This document shows positions 1 to 9,134 of a DNA stretch of 30,801 nucleotides, in pieces; the first letter of the stretch is position 1, and each line of letters begins with the position of its first letter. The position numbers and the translations under genes are program-made. Where the stretch lies: positions 1-30,801 of IMG/VR virus record IMGVR_UViG_3300042373_000145; one strand, 5' to 3'. This DNA comes from a virus. The notes below the pieces were generated by a model. That model worked only from the letters and a program-made list of their open reading frames with translations. It did no database searches and was not told where the DNA came from.

Positions 1-30
1 ACCTATCTTGACGTTCAATGCACTTATCAT
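1..30 (-). CDS. Partial duplicate of the DUF1566-like tail gene (first ten codons)
   Basis: The start codon at base 30 and the next nine codons are the left-end copy of the gene read whole at 30114-30704. It is not a separate gene. It overlaps the stop of the gene at 27-335 as ATGA, which shows the two genes are translationally coupled in the closed genome. Confidence 0.9.
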   Translation of the reverse strand, partial: MISALNVKIG

Positions 31-127
31 AGTACCAATATGACAGAACCAGATGTTAATTTAATTGATCTAAATAGTTTGCTTTGAATAGGTCTAATGA
101 TTGCACCTGCTTTCAATGCTGTGCCAG
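1..127. repeat. Terminal direct repeat, left copy (circular assembly overlap)
   Basis: Bases 1-127 are identical to 30675-30801. The tail gene starting at 30704 begins inside the right copy, and the gene at 27-335 is cut by the right end, so joining the ends restores both genes and their ATGA junction. A 127-base overlap equals a common maximum assembler k-mer. The simplest reading is therefore a circular or terminally redundant genome of 30,674 bp cut at an arbitrary point, not a biological terminal repeat. Confidence 0.95.
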
Positions 128-335
128 GAGCTGCAATGTAAGATGACTTAACATCCGCTGCATTACCAACATGAGCAAATGAATCAAATATTGTATCCTC
201 CAAAACAACTATTGCCTTAACAGGATTAGCCGCATAAGTAGATGTATTATTGACAATATAGGTTCCATTAGCAGCTGCAAGTACTGCATCACTACCATTC
301 TTTGAGCTTAATTCGTAAACTGATGGACTTGACAT
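27..335 (-). CDS. Small tail-region protein (102 aa), unknown
   Basis: I do not recognise a named domain. The protein has a short helical start, then an Ala/Gly/Ser/Thr-rich, probably beta-structured body (positions about 20-100) and a hydrophobic C-terminus ending SVILVL. It has no signal peptide or transmembrane helix. It sits between two tail proteins and overlaps the next gene by 4 nt (ATGA), so it is most likely a minor structural protein or a tail-tip or receptor-binding accessory. A TATCTTTG -7 element lies 17 bases upstream of the start, so it may also have its own weak promoter. Confidence 0.75.
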   Translation of the reverse strand: MSSPSVYELSSKNGSDAVLAAANGTYIVNNTSTYAANPVKAIVVLEDTIFDSFAHVGNAADVKSSYIAAPGTALKAGAIIRPIQSKLFRSIKLTSGSVILVL

Positions 336-351
336 AATCTTATTTTTTGGT

Positions 352-359
352 CAAAGATA
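352..359 (-). promoter_or_regulatory. Isolated TATCTTTG -7 element
   Basis: The minus strand reads TATCTTTG here, a perfect match to the Bacteroidetes -7 consensus TAnnTTTG, in the 44-nt gap between two tail genes. There is no TTTG at the usual distance upstream, only an A/T-rich run. It could be a weak internal late promoter or chance in AT-rich DNA. Confidence 0.35.
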
Positions 360-379
360 ATACTTAAATTTTTTAGTTT

Positions 380-1516
380 TTAGTAGTAGGTTCTTTTGTT
401 CTTAAATTTGTCTGCAACCGTACACTTTAATGAGGCCTTACGAGCAAAGTCATAGTATGTTAACTCTGGACTTTCACTCACAATTACTGGCAGGTCATTG
501 ATGCAATAGTCATGGTTGTGAGCATTGTAATCTGAGATGTATAAGTTATTCTCACTTAATAAATACAAGTCAACAAGCGGCTTAGTAACACACTTCAAAG
601 ATGGATCAACGAGAATCTCATACTCATTCAAGTTTTCTCGAATGACTCTCTTCATTTCTCTATTATTATAGATGATGTTATCTATCTCAGTGTTTGGTTG
701 CCTGTTGCCAATGAATCCATTGAATCTGTATGTACTTTCAATTCCTGAGCCTGTGAAATTAATTTGCTCAATCTCATGGTATCCATCAAAGTTAGCTCTC
801 AATCTGGCTGTTGCAATTGCATTCTGTATTGTGAATGGCAATAGTCTATATTTCCCCCATGAGATGGTTCCTGTAATACCAGAAATATCATATTGTACTT
901 CCAATTCATAACATCCAATTCCATCTGCATTCAATACATCAATCCATTCTATTGTAGTGTAGTAAGCATTTGGCTCATTAGGGAATGCAACCACTGATGG
1001 AGTGTAAGTTGTTAACACACCATCTTTATAAAGGTTGAATGTAACAGTATCTGCAGGATCACTGAGCTTCATCCATGCACTTGTCTTATCTGTCTCCCAG
1101 CTGTTTGATGTGGACTTAGCAAGGACCAACTCCTCACAGCAACACTCTTCAAAGCCTCTATCCTGTGGAGGACAAACACCTGGTATCTTAATTGACTTGT
1201 AATCAAAGAACATTCTATCCTCATTTTTAGCACATTCGCATGCTTTTGTCTCAGTTGTCACAGCAAATGAAAGCCATTGAGATGGATCACCTAATGGACA
1301 TGGATCACTTGTCTTTAAGCTATCAATGTAAGTTCCACCCCCAACAACATCTGTAATAAACCATGTTTCAATACCATCAAACCAGATGTAATAAGTATTA
1401 CCAAAGTAAGTAAACTCAAATGTATTGAATCCATTATAGGTACCGGATGCATCAACCTCAAAATAAAGTGTTGAATAAGTACCAGATTGAAACGTTATAT
1501 TAATGCAATCACACAT
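380..1516 (-). CDS. Tail tip / baseplate protein with cysteine cluster (378 aa)
   Basis: No named domain is recognised by eye. The N-terminal half is beta-rich. A cysteine cluster lies at about residues 72-130 (a CEC group, then a CCC triplet near 'GFEECCCEELVLA'), which could bind metal or form disulphides. The C-terminal half has mixed alpha/beta character with further cysteines (SLKC, HDYCIND, SLKC). It overlaps the stop of nothing downstream but begins 8 nt inside the end of the 728-aa tail gene. Its place after the tape measure and hub genes suggests a distal tail component that contacts the host. Confidence 0.75.
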   Translation of the reverse strand: MCDCINITFQSGTYSTLYFEVDASGTYNGFNTFEFTYFGNTYYIWFDGIETWFITDVVGGGTYIDSLKTSDPCPLGDPSQWLSFAVTTETKACECAKNEDRMFFDYKSIKIPGVCPPQDRGFEECCCEELVLAKSTSNSWETDKTSAWMKLSDPADTVTFNLYKDGVLTTYTPSVVAFPNEPNAYYTTIEWIDVLNADGIGCYELEVQYDISGITGTISWGKYRLLPFTIQNAIATARLRANFDGYHEIEQINFTGSGIESTYRFNGFIGNRQPNTEIDNIIYNNREMKRVIRENLNEYEILVDPSLKCVTKPLVDLYLLSENNLYISDYNAHNHDYCINDLPVIVSESPELTYYDFARKASLKCTVADKFKNKRTYY

Positions 1517-3695
1517 AGCAGCCTTTTATTTTTGAAGTAAATTTAACACCATTGGATAAGTTAACATTGTTTGGATTAAAGTAACACTCAATCAATGCAA
1601 CCTGTGGAGTAGGGAATGATAAGTCAGCATATAATCCAGTAATCGGAGTCAATGGATTTGCCAGGTTATTATCATAAGGCACTACAGTAGAACATATCCA
1701 TCGAGGTGCAGCCTCTGTTGGTTCTATTGTAATCATCCCCCATACATTAGCTTGATCCCAAACATCTGCTGTATTGATTGTATGATAGGCACTAACCTTA
1801 TGTAACTCACCTTCGACAACTACAGTTACAATTTGAGATGTGCTCACCACTTCCAAATCCATTGTCTGGTCAATTGCAGGATCTGAATCATAATCTTTGA
1901 TTACAATATTCTCGCTGTAAATATAGTCAAGTTCATTGATGTCAACAGTTATTCTAAGTTGTAACTTCCAATCTGTTTCTGTTCCATATGGCAACCAGTT
2001 GCGTGTTTGTTTGTTTGGAAAAAAGAATGCATTTGCATTAGGTTGTGCTATCCAATATTGCCAGCTGTAAAAGAATGGCAAGTAAACTCTAAGCCCATAA
2101 TCTGTAACAGTGTCAATGTACCCATCTCTCTCAAGTTGTGCAGTCAGTTTCTCAGATGTTGTTGGAAGAGTTGTTATAACACTTTGAGATAGATTGACAG
2201 GATAATATCCTCCGACCTTTGGAATGGCTGTAAAATCAAAATAAGAGCTATTCAATAAGAACTCCTCATTAGTCACTGCATTAACTGACCATATCTCTGC
2301 CTTAGTGTATTTGATATCCGCATTTATAGGAACTAAAAACTTGCCAATGAATGCAATGTCATCCTCAAGATTACCCTCAAATCCTAACTTAGTCACATTA
2401 TCATCTGCAAAGTTTTCTGAGTGATCAACAAATCTATGAACAACCATATCCAATACACCTGGAGCGGGTGGTTTCTCGCTTAGTTGGTCCTCAAATAGTA
2501 ACAAGTTTACTGTTCCATACTTAGCCCAGATATAGAATAAGCGATCACCAATACTACGTGCATCCATGAATGTTATAAATGCAGCGTTTGGAGTGAACTC
2601 CCAGTCCCATGTTGTCACTGTTCCAACAGTTACAGGATTACTAAACTCAAGAGTGTATCCTGCTCCACTTGGATTGAGTGGGGATGTCAATATGATAGGA
2701 GATGCACTTGTTTTGGTTTCAGCCAGCATGCTCAAATGACTCTGATCAACTGTTTGATTTTTATAATAAGTGGCATCCACTGGCATATATCCTGCTCCAA
2801 ATCCAAAGGATGCACTTGCAGAATCAATTGAGATGGTTCCTGTTTGAACTGTGTTGAAGTCAAGAGATGTAATTCCACTCACAAGAGTAGCATTGGCAAC
2901 ACCTAAATTGAATGGCTCATCAAACCATCCAGTATCTGCACTCTCACTTATTACAAAAGTTGTGTTATTGTTTGGATTGCCATAAGTACGCTGCCAAACT
3001 GTGCCAAAATAAGTCCGTAAGCAGTTGCCAAAATCAAAACTTGATTGCAACATTGGACCGTTTTGAATAAACACCACCTCTAAATCATAGGATCTTGTTT
3101 TGTTTGGGTAGGTTGTCTTATCAGTTATGGTTGCACTCACAGCATATTGACCTGACTTTATTCCAACCTGAGTACCTGTCACAACTTGATTTGTTGTTGT
3201 GCCTGTGAGGTTGAATAGTATCTTGTTTACTGAGCCATCTATTAAGCTATTTGCACTCAGTGATGCAGTCTGCTGTATAAAGTTTAGATTAAGTTCTAAT
3301 CCATTACGTTTTGAGCCGCCTTTTTGCTTTGCTATGATGTAAACATATTGAGTTCCACTCTTCCAGGTCATAGATGCATTGACTATCATTGTGTTGGCAG
3401 TCACACTTACTATCTCAACAGTGTTTGTATGATGGATATTACCATTGGCATTGTAAATTATTACCTCAATCTCATCCCCTGCCTCAAATCCCTCTGATAA
3501 AAAGCTCGCACCGGATAAACTTATCTGGTTTTGACCTGCAAAGTAACTCAATACTATGGCAGGCGTCTCAGTAATTGAAATGTTTTCTGTTAATCTACAT
3601 GTGTAAGTTTGTTTGTCACCTGCATTGGCTCGATAAAAGCCCAGATTGACATTAAACATGTCTTTATAATTCTGATTACTTACTATAATTGGCAT
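1509..3695 (-). CDS. Large tail tip protein (728 aa)
   Basis: This is a long beta-rich protein made of many short Thr/Ser/Asn/Val strands, with no coiled coil or membrane segment. The N-terminal third resembles strings of Ig-like or jelly-roll strands, for example repeated 'VTATITDK' and 'VEIVSVT' type strands. It lies downstream of the hub gene and overlaps its neighbours by 20 nt and 8 nt, as expected for a cotranslated tail-tip cassette. It is a candidate for the central tip or fibre protein of the tail. I cannot name a family; the structural role is inferred from size, composition and position. Confidence 0.75.
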   Translation of the reverse strand: MPIIVSNQNYKDMFNVNLGFYRANAGDKQTYTCRLTENISITETPAIVLSYFAGQNQISLSGASFLSEGFEAGDEIEVIIYNANGNIHHTNTVEIVSVTANTMIVNASMTWKSGTQYVYIIAKQKGGSKRNGLELNLNFIQQTASLSANSLIDGSVNKILFNLTGTTTNQVVTGTQVGIKSGQYAVSATITDKTTYPNKTRSYDLEVVFIQNGPMLQSSFDFGNCLRTYFGTVWQRTYGNPNNNTTFVISESADTGWFDEPFNLGVANATLVSGITSLDFNTVQTGTISIDSASASFGFGAGYMPVDATYYKNQTVDQSHLSMLAETKTSASPIILTSPLNPSGAGYTLEFSNPVTVGTVTTWDWEFTPNAAFITFMDARSIGDRLFYIWAKYGTVNLLLFEDQLSEKPPAPGVLDMVVHRFVDHSENFADDNVTKLGFEGNLEDDIAFIGKFLVPINADIKYTKAEIWSVNAVTNEEFLLNSSYFDFTAIPKVGGYYPVNLSQSVITTLPTTSEKLTAQLERDGYIDTVTDYGLRVYLPFFYSWQYWIAQPNANAFFFPNKQTRNWLPYGTETDWKLQLRITVDINELDYIYSENIVIKDYDSDPAIDQTMDLEVVSTSQIVTVVVEGELHKVSAYHTINTADVWDQANVWGMITIEPTEAAPRWICSTVVPYDNNLANPLTPITGLYADLSFPTPQVALIECYFNPNNVNLSNGVKFTSKIKGCYV

Positions 3696-3897
3696 ACTTG
3701 TTCATTAAGTTAGTGATTTGACTCATGTCTTTTGCCTGCTGTGCCTCTGATAAATCCCTTAACAGCTCATCTGCCTGCTCTGGATTGTCTTTTGCTACCT
3801 CTTTTATAGCCATGTGTGCCATAGATAACACACCTTGAAGTGAATTAGCAAGGTTTTCTGACATTGATTTGAGTTCGTTTAGTTGATCCTGTGTCAT
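3676..3897 (-). CDS. Small helical tail-region protein (73 aa)
   Basis: The protein is short, highly charged and helical throughout, with heptad-like hydrophobic spacing (L, M, L, V, L, M, I at about 3-4 residue steps) and no membrane segment. It starts at a TAATG junction, sharing one base with the stop of the hub gene, and overlaps the next gene by 20 nt. A small helical gene here could encode a chaperone or a minor hub component. Function is unknown. Confidence 0.7.
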   Translation of the reverse strand: MTQDQLNELKSMSENLANSLQGVLSMAHMAIKEVAKDNPEQADELLRDLSEAQQAKDMSQITNLMNKYANYSK

Positions 3898-5636
3898 TAG
3901 TTTATTTTTAACAATGTTACTTTACCATTTGCCCAGTCAAGTGGCTCTTTATAGGTGATTGTTGCTGCACTCTTCTCATCAATCCACTCTATTCTGAGAA
4001 CCTCACACCATTTATTATTGGTAAAAATATAATTATTGTTCTGCAAAGATACAAATTGAGATTGTCTTAATCTTATTCGAGCCTCTTCGTGTATAATATA
4101 ATCATTATTTGCTATAAAATTAATGTAATGAAACTCATCCCATAGGGCTGTTGCACTATATATGGTATCATAGAATTGAGTGTCAAGGCTTACTTTATTC
4201 CCACCAGCGGGTGCCTGCTTAACATATAAACTTTTTGTAATACCAAAGTATTCATTAGATACCTTTAATACGTTTATTCTATCCAATACCTGAGCTACAT
4301 AATTTGTTGCATTGCCAATGCCAATAGATGCAAATGTGGATGTAACAGAATCTGCCAGGGCAAAGAATGGAATTGCCAACAGCTCAATGAAACTCAACTT
4401 TCCTTTTGGAGCTCCCATTGCAAAGTTAATTCTAACCTCATTCAGTCCTTTAATTGTAACAAGATCCGCATTGGTTGTTGGAACGTTATTCTCAGTTGAG
4501 TACTCCGCTTGATGCCTTGCAAACATCTTACCATCCACAGTGTGAGCATCAGTGTAATCTAATGTGTAAGCAATGTAATATCTCTTCCATGTCTCTTCTG
4601 TATTGTAAGTAAACTGCTCATCCCTCTCAGGTTGAATGTTTAATGCAGGATCAATCTGTAAAGATGTCTGACTATCAAGCCAGTCTCTCCTCTCAATTCT
4701 CACAGTCTTATTTACAGGATCAATGAATAACTTAGCATTGAATTGCTTTAACACCTCATCAAGCCATGCCCCAAAGGTTGGAGTAGTGTCAGATGCAGAG
4801 CATGTTGGTTTATTCTTTGGATCTGCTAAGTCATTGGATATACCTTCAAAGAAACTATCATTATCCTCGTTCAATGGAACCGGCAAAGTAAACCAACCTG
4901 GTTGAACGTTGAATATAGTGTCAGATGGAAGTGGAGTATATCCTAAAAATTGACATCCTTTGTTGAATATCTCTGAGTAATACAGTCCTTTGAAGTACTT
5001 TATTCGAGGGAATAAGATAGGAAATAATTGACTAAGTAATGATATAATGGCAGCCAATACACTTATCCAGTAAATGATTTGAATTACCCACTTTAACGCA
5101 CCCTGCAATGGAGTGGTTGTGGTTTCTGCAAGTCTATCTGCAAAGTCTTTGATTGATTGTACTAATTGAATAGTCATCATAAATATTGAGACACTCAATT
5201 GAAATGCCATCATAGCAGCGTCATCCCTTACAACTATATATCCTAATCTTTTAGTATCAAAATAGGTTGGATTATCTTTGATCATCAAATCAAATGATGT
5301 TCCCCTGGCTTTCTCCCAAAATGTGTCTGAGCCATTACGCCTCTTTAACTTAACCTCAATCTCATGCTGTCTAACAATAGGCTTTGCACTTGAATCTGAT
5401 AAGTCAATGTAGTAATCAAGTGTAATGTTACCATCCATCTCAACACTGTAAGGAATGCCCAGGAACAAACCATTATTTTGAATCCATGTTTTGATATATT
5501 GATTAGCCTCACGAGGCAGGATAAGAGTATCCACATTCAAACTCAATACATCTGGATTGCCTGTGAAGTCACTCACTACCCCAATTGAATCCCTGTTTCG
5601 TGGACTTACCTCAATGCCATTTAATAAGTGTCTCAT
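3897..5636 (-). CDS. Distal tail / hub protein with internal hydrophobic helices (579 aa)
   Basis: The gene follows the tape measure with an ATGA overlap, the usual place of the distal tail or hub protein. Residues 1-135 look like a mixed beta domain. Residues about 141-160 and 181-210 are strongly hydrophobic and helical (for example 'WVIQIIYWISVLAAIISLL'), and the rest is beta-rich (about 215-579). Long hydrophobic helices are unusual in an external tail protein and may insert into the host membrane or pack inside the hub. No lysozyme or peptidase motif is seen. Confidence is high that it is a tail protein, moderate for hub. Confidence 0.75.
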   Translation of the reverse strand: MRHLLNGIEVSPRNRDSIGVVSDFTGNPDVLSLNVDTLILPREANQYIKTWIQNNGLFLGIPYSVEMDGNITLDYYIDLSDSSAKPIVRQHEIEVKLKRRNGSDTFWEKARGTSFDLMIKDNPTYFDTKRLGYIVVRDDAAMMAFQLSVSIFMMTIQLVQSIKDFADRLAETTTTPLQGALKWVIQIIYWISVLAAIISLLSQLFPILFPRIKYFKGLYYSEIFNKGCQFLGYTPLPSDTIFNVQPGWFTLPVPLNEDNDSFFEGISNDLADPKNKPTCSASDTTPTFGAWLDEVLKQFNAKLFIDPVNKTVRIERRDWLDSQTSLQIDPALNIQPERDEQFTYNTEETWKRYYIAYTLDYTDAHTVDGKMFARHQAEYSTENNVPTTNADLVTIKGLNEVRINFAMGAPKGKLSFIELLAIPFFALADSVTSTFASIGIGNATNYVAQVLDRINVLKVSNEYFGITKSLYVKQAPAGGNKVSLDTQFYDTIYSATALWDEFHYINFIANNDYIIHEEARIRLRQSQFVSLQNNNYIFTNNKWCEVLRIEWIDEKSAATITYKEPLDWANGKVTLLKIN

Positions 5637-8569
5637 GATCTTACTTTGAATCTGTTGTATATTGTCGTATTACCTTTGCGAGTGGACTGTACTATCTCCA
5701 TTGCTGACTGTGTTATCTCTCCCAGTTGGATGTTGGTTTCTGGTTTCTGTTTGATTACTTCTTTTAAGTCTCTTAACTCATTAACCATTATAGCCAAATC
5801 CAATGAGCTATGAGCCACATCCTGACCAACTAATCGACCGTTTTGATACTCCATTGCAAGCCTTGTTAACTGCTCATTAGATAAGTTACCTATCTGGTCA
5901 TTCAATGACTTAGGAATAACTCTCTCATGTGGATGTAATACAGCATGGAATCCTCCTTTACCATCTACTCCGCCACCTCTTCCAGTGTCTTCTGTTCCAT
6001 CGTAGAACATTGGCAGTGAACTAATGAAAGCCTGCAATAAACTTGCATCCTTAATGGTATTCATTAGGGCTGTTTTAGGATCCTTTGCAGCGTGACTTGC
6101 ATAGGTTTGGTAGATTGTATTAGCCAGCTCCATTCTTTGCTGTCTCTTTTGTTCTCTCTCCTTACGTCTATTGGACTCTGCAATGATACGCTCTTGTTCA
6201 GCCAGTGATTGCTGTGCATTGATGTTACCATTGGCTGCTAAATCTCGATAGAAATCTGCTTGCTTTTCAGCCGCTGCAATCTCTTTATCTATCAATGCAA
6301 TTCTCTCATCTGATTGTTTCTTTAAATAATCAGTGGCTTTTTGTGCAAAATCTTGAGTAGTTTGCCATTTTTCTTCATTGAGTTTTTTATTATCCTCAAT
6401 CTCTTTTTCTTTTTCCTCTTTACGTTTTGCTGCTTTCTCTGCCTCTCCCTGCATTAACAAATCATATTCCTCCTTTTGACCTTTTTTAAACATTGATGTA
6501 TCAGGTTGAAGAGTTTTCATTCTCTCATCTGCAGATGTTTCATAGAGTTTTTTTCTATCTGCCTCAAAGCTCTCATCAATTTGCATTATCAATCTGTCAT
6601 AATCCTTTTGACTTAATACACCCTCTTTTAATTGCTTTAATGCATCCTCCTTATCACGTTTTCTTTTTTCTTTTAATATTGCATACTCCTTATCAAATCC
6701 ATCCTCCATGATACGCAATTTCTCATCCATTAATTGTCTATCAATGTTTATTTGTTCCTTTGCATTATTCTGTTCAGATTTTACTAATTCTTTGCCTGAC
6801 TGAATATCCATTTCACGTAGTGCAAGTTTACTACCTGCCAATTCATTCTCAGATATTAATAATTTACTCTTTGCCTCATCAATTGATTTTGTTAATGCAT
6901 TCTGGTCTGCTATTAAACCAATGGATGTAAACACACTTTTAAACGTACCCTCAACAGCCTCAACAGCTCCTATTGCAGATTTCTTAATATCTGCAGTATT
7001 GAATGTTATTAACTTACCTATTCCAACAGAATCTGCAATTGAGTTAACTTTGTCAATGAATAAGTCAATAGGCTTAGTTGCAAAGTCAAGTGCAACACCT
7101 ATCAAGTATTTATACATTTTAAATTGGAAAAGCAAGGCATGCTCTCTCATTCTACTTGCTGCAATCTCTGCCTTTGTTGTTGCCTCAAGTCCTAAAAGAT
7201 TTGCTTTATTAGCTTTAACAACATTCTCTTGAAGTACTATTTTTCCCTTTAATATTTCTTTATCAGTCTTCCCCTGGAGCTTTAATATATTTTCTTGATT
7301 TTCATAATTCTCTAATGTTTTCTCAGCAACCTTTTGATTTTTAGTTGACAAATCATTGAGTTTCTTTTGCTCAGCTGATACTCCAAATACAGCCTCTTTG
7401 ATATCATCCCAATAGGCAACAACTAATCCTAAGGCAACAACCAATGCACCAATACCTGTAGATATTAATCCTGTTTTTATACCATTCAATGCTGTCTTAG
7501 CAGCTGCACCCATCTTAGTAAATGACCCACCACCGGCAGCGGCTGCAGCATTTTGAGCTTTGATTGCTGTTGTTGCTGTGTTTTGTGCAGATGTAAACAA
7601 TCCTAACTTAGATATTGTTGCCGCAAATCCTGCCCTTATCTCAGTCAATGTATCACCTAATCCTCCCAAAGTTTTTAATGCATCACCTAATCCTGCAAGA
7701 GCCTGCAATCTTCTCATGCCCTCAAGTACATTCTCATTCTCAACACCCAACAACTGCATGGATGCCTCAACACCTTGGAATGCAGCAACACCAATCTGTC
7801 CTGCCTTAGCTGTTGCACCAGCAAAATTTTCCATTGCACTACCTGCAGTGGCCTTAACAACTGCCTGAGTATCTGAAATTTGGTCTTTTAACTCTCCTGC
7901 TCTTTGAGTCATCTCTTGAAAACGTGGATCAGATGTCTCCATGTTCATTAACTCACGAGTCAAATCTTTTAATTCCTTTTTAAGGTTACGTGTTGCACCC
8001 TCATAATTACCAACATTTCGTTGATGTTGGCCCACTGTTGCATCAACTTTTTTTAATTGAGCATCTAATCTGGTCACTGTATCAAGTAATTCCTTACCCT
8101 CCGCGGTGTTTTCCTGGTTAGTTACAGCCAAATCCTTGTAGGCTTTACGTGCTTTGTTAAGTTCAGCACTCAGTTTACTGTATGCACTTGCCTCATTGGC
8201 TGCTAACTTAGCCGCTTTCTCCTGTTCCTTTGCCAATCTTGCAGTCTCTTGAGCTTGCATCTTTTGGAGCTTGACAATTTCCTGCTCAGCCTTAATCTTT
8301 TGTTGGTCTGCCTGAGCTTTCAACTTCTCAATCTGTACAGCCTGTTGCATTAACTTATTTGCCTGTTCACTTGCTGCACTGAATTGTTTTAATTGGGCAG
8401 TTGATGCCTGTGTATTAGCTGCTAACTCAGTCTTTAATCCTTGAGCTGTTGCCTTGAGTTCAGCCTGTAACTCATTGAACACAGCCAATGTCTTAGATGC
8501 TGAATCCCTAACTCCTTTGAACAAATCCTCCTGTTCAAATAGATCACTGCTACTTATCTTTTTTGCCAT
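5633..8569 (-). CDS. Tail tape measure protein (978 aa)
   Basis: This is the longest gene and lies directly after the chaperone-like frames, as in most siphoviruses. Residues about 1-240 are Ala/Gln/Lys/Glu-rich coiled coil. A hydrophobic segment at about 367-386 ('STGIGALVVALGLVVAY') is probably membrane-active during DNA ejection. Residues about 600-820 are again charged coiled coil, and a Gly-rich patch near 860 precedes a globular C-terminus. At about 1.5 angstrom per residue the length implies a tail of about 150 nm. It overlaps the preceding frame by 20 nt and the hub gene by 4 nt. Confidence 0.92.
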   Translation of the reverse strand: MAKKISSSDLFEQEDLFKGVRDSASKTLAVFNELQAELKATAQGLKTELAANTQASTAQLKQFSAASEQANKLMQQAVQIEKLKAQADQQKIKAEQEIVKLQKMQAQETARLAKEQEKAAKLAANEASAYSKLSAELNKARKAYKDLAVTNQENTAEGKELLDTVTRLDAQLKKVDATVGQHQRNVGNYEGATRNLKKELKDLTRELMNMETSDPRFQEMTQRAGELKDQISDTQAVVKATAGSAMENFAGATAKAGQIGVAAFQGVEASMQLLGVENENVLEGMRRLQALAGLGDALKTLGGLGDTLTEIRAGFAATISKLGLFTSAQNTATTAIKAQNAAAAAGGGSFTKMGAAAKTALNGIKTGLISTGIGALVVALGLVVAYWDDIKEAVFGVSAEQKKLNDLSTKNQKVAEKTLENYENQENILKLQGKTDKEILKGKIVLQENVVKANKANLLGLEATTKAEIAASRMREHALLFQFKMYKYLIGVALDFATKPIDLFIDKVNSIADSVGIGKLITFNTADIKKSAIGAVEAVEGTFKSVFTSIGLIADQNALTKSIDEAKSKLLISENELAGSKLALREMDIQSGKELVKSEQNNAKEQINIDRQLMDEKLRIMEDGFDKEYAILKEKRKRDKEDALKQLKEGVLSQKDYDRLIMQIDESFEADRKKLYETSADERMKTLQPDTSMFKKGQKEEYDLLMQGEAEKAAKRKEEKEKEIEDNKKLNEEKWQTTQDFAQKATDYLKKQSDERIALIDKEIAAAEKQADFYRDLAANGNINAQQSLAEQERIIAESNRRKEREQKRQQRMELANTIYQTYASHAAKDPKTALMNTIKDASLLQAFISSLPMFYDGTEDTGRGGGVDGKGGFHAVLHPHERVIPKSLNDQIGNLSNEQLTRLAMEYQNGRLVGQDVAHSSLDLAIMVNELRDLKEVIKQKPETNIQLGEITQSAMEIVQSTRKGNTTIYNRFKVRS

Positions 8570-9134
8570 TTTGAGCCTTTAAATAACGTTCATATTCCTT
8601 TTGTAAAGTAAAAAATTCCTTTACACTTATTTCCTTTGGCTTGATCCACTGACCTAACCACTTCGACATGTGGACCATCATTTGTTCAATGGTGACTCCA
8701 CTGCCTGTTGTGTTAACCATACTCTTTAATCTCTCCTCCTCCATCTGTATCAAGGTTAATTTAAACTTATCACCTGTAATCACATACTCAAGTTCAATCA
8801 AAGCCTTTTGTTTTATCACTTTGAGAATCTTAGCATGTACCTTTGACAGTCCAAACTCCTTAATGTACTCATCATGCAGTCGCTCCCACACTTCAATATC
8901 CTTTTGTTCTGAGCCATTCTCAGCCCTTCTAACGAACTTTAACTCACCTGACAAACATTTATACCAATTGTGGATTGGTAACTCATCAATACTCAGATAA
9001 TATCCTGCGTATCTCTTTGTCGTATCTTGTGAGGAGTTCCTCCTGGAGCTTAATCCTGCTCTCTTCAGTGAGCCCAATAATGCCCTCCCCGAATTTTGTA
9101 AATAAGTTATCATTGTCTTTAATTGGGTCTGCAT
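8550..9134 (-). CDS. Tail assembly chaperone-like second frame, start or frameshift unresolved
   Basis: This frame overlaps the end of the preceding gene by up to 149 nt in the +1 (equivalently -2) phase. The convincing protein sequence begins only near 'YYLSIDELPIHNW', close to the stop of the first frame (8986). No ATG exists between residue 8 (base 9113) and that point. Either translation starts at 9134 or 9113 deep inside the upstream gene, or at a non-ATG codon, or ribosomes shift frame from the upstream gene to make a fusion, as in the G/GT chaperones of lambda and the -2 shift of Mu. The last 140 residues are helical and charged. It ends 20 nt inside the tape measure gene. Confidence 0.7.
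   Translation of the reverse strand: MQTQLKTMITYLQNSGRALLGSLKRAGLSSRRNSSQDTTKRYAGYYLSIDELPIHNWYKCLSGELKFVRRAENGSEQKDIEVWERLHDEYIKEFGLSKVHAKILKVIKQKALIELEYVITGDKFKLTLIQMEEERLKSMVNTTGSGVTIEQMMVHMSKWLGQWIKPKEISVKEFFTLQKEYERYLKAQNGKKDK

Noticed and set aside
7560-7868. Plus-strand open frames, for example a 102-aa frame opposite the tape measure gene
   Set aside because: All long plus-strand frames lie opposite confident minus-strand genes, have biased composition that mirrors the opposite codons, and have no promoter or family match.
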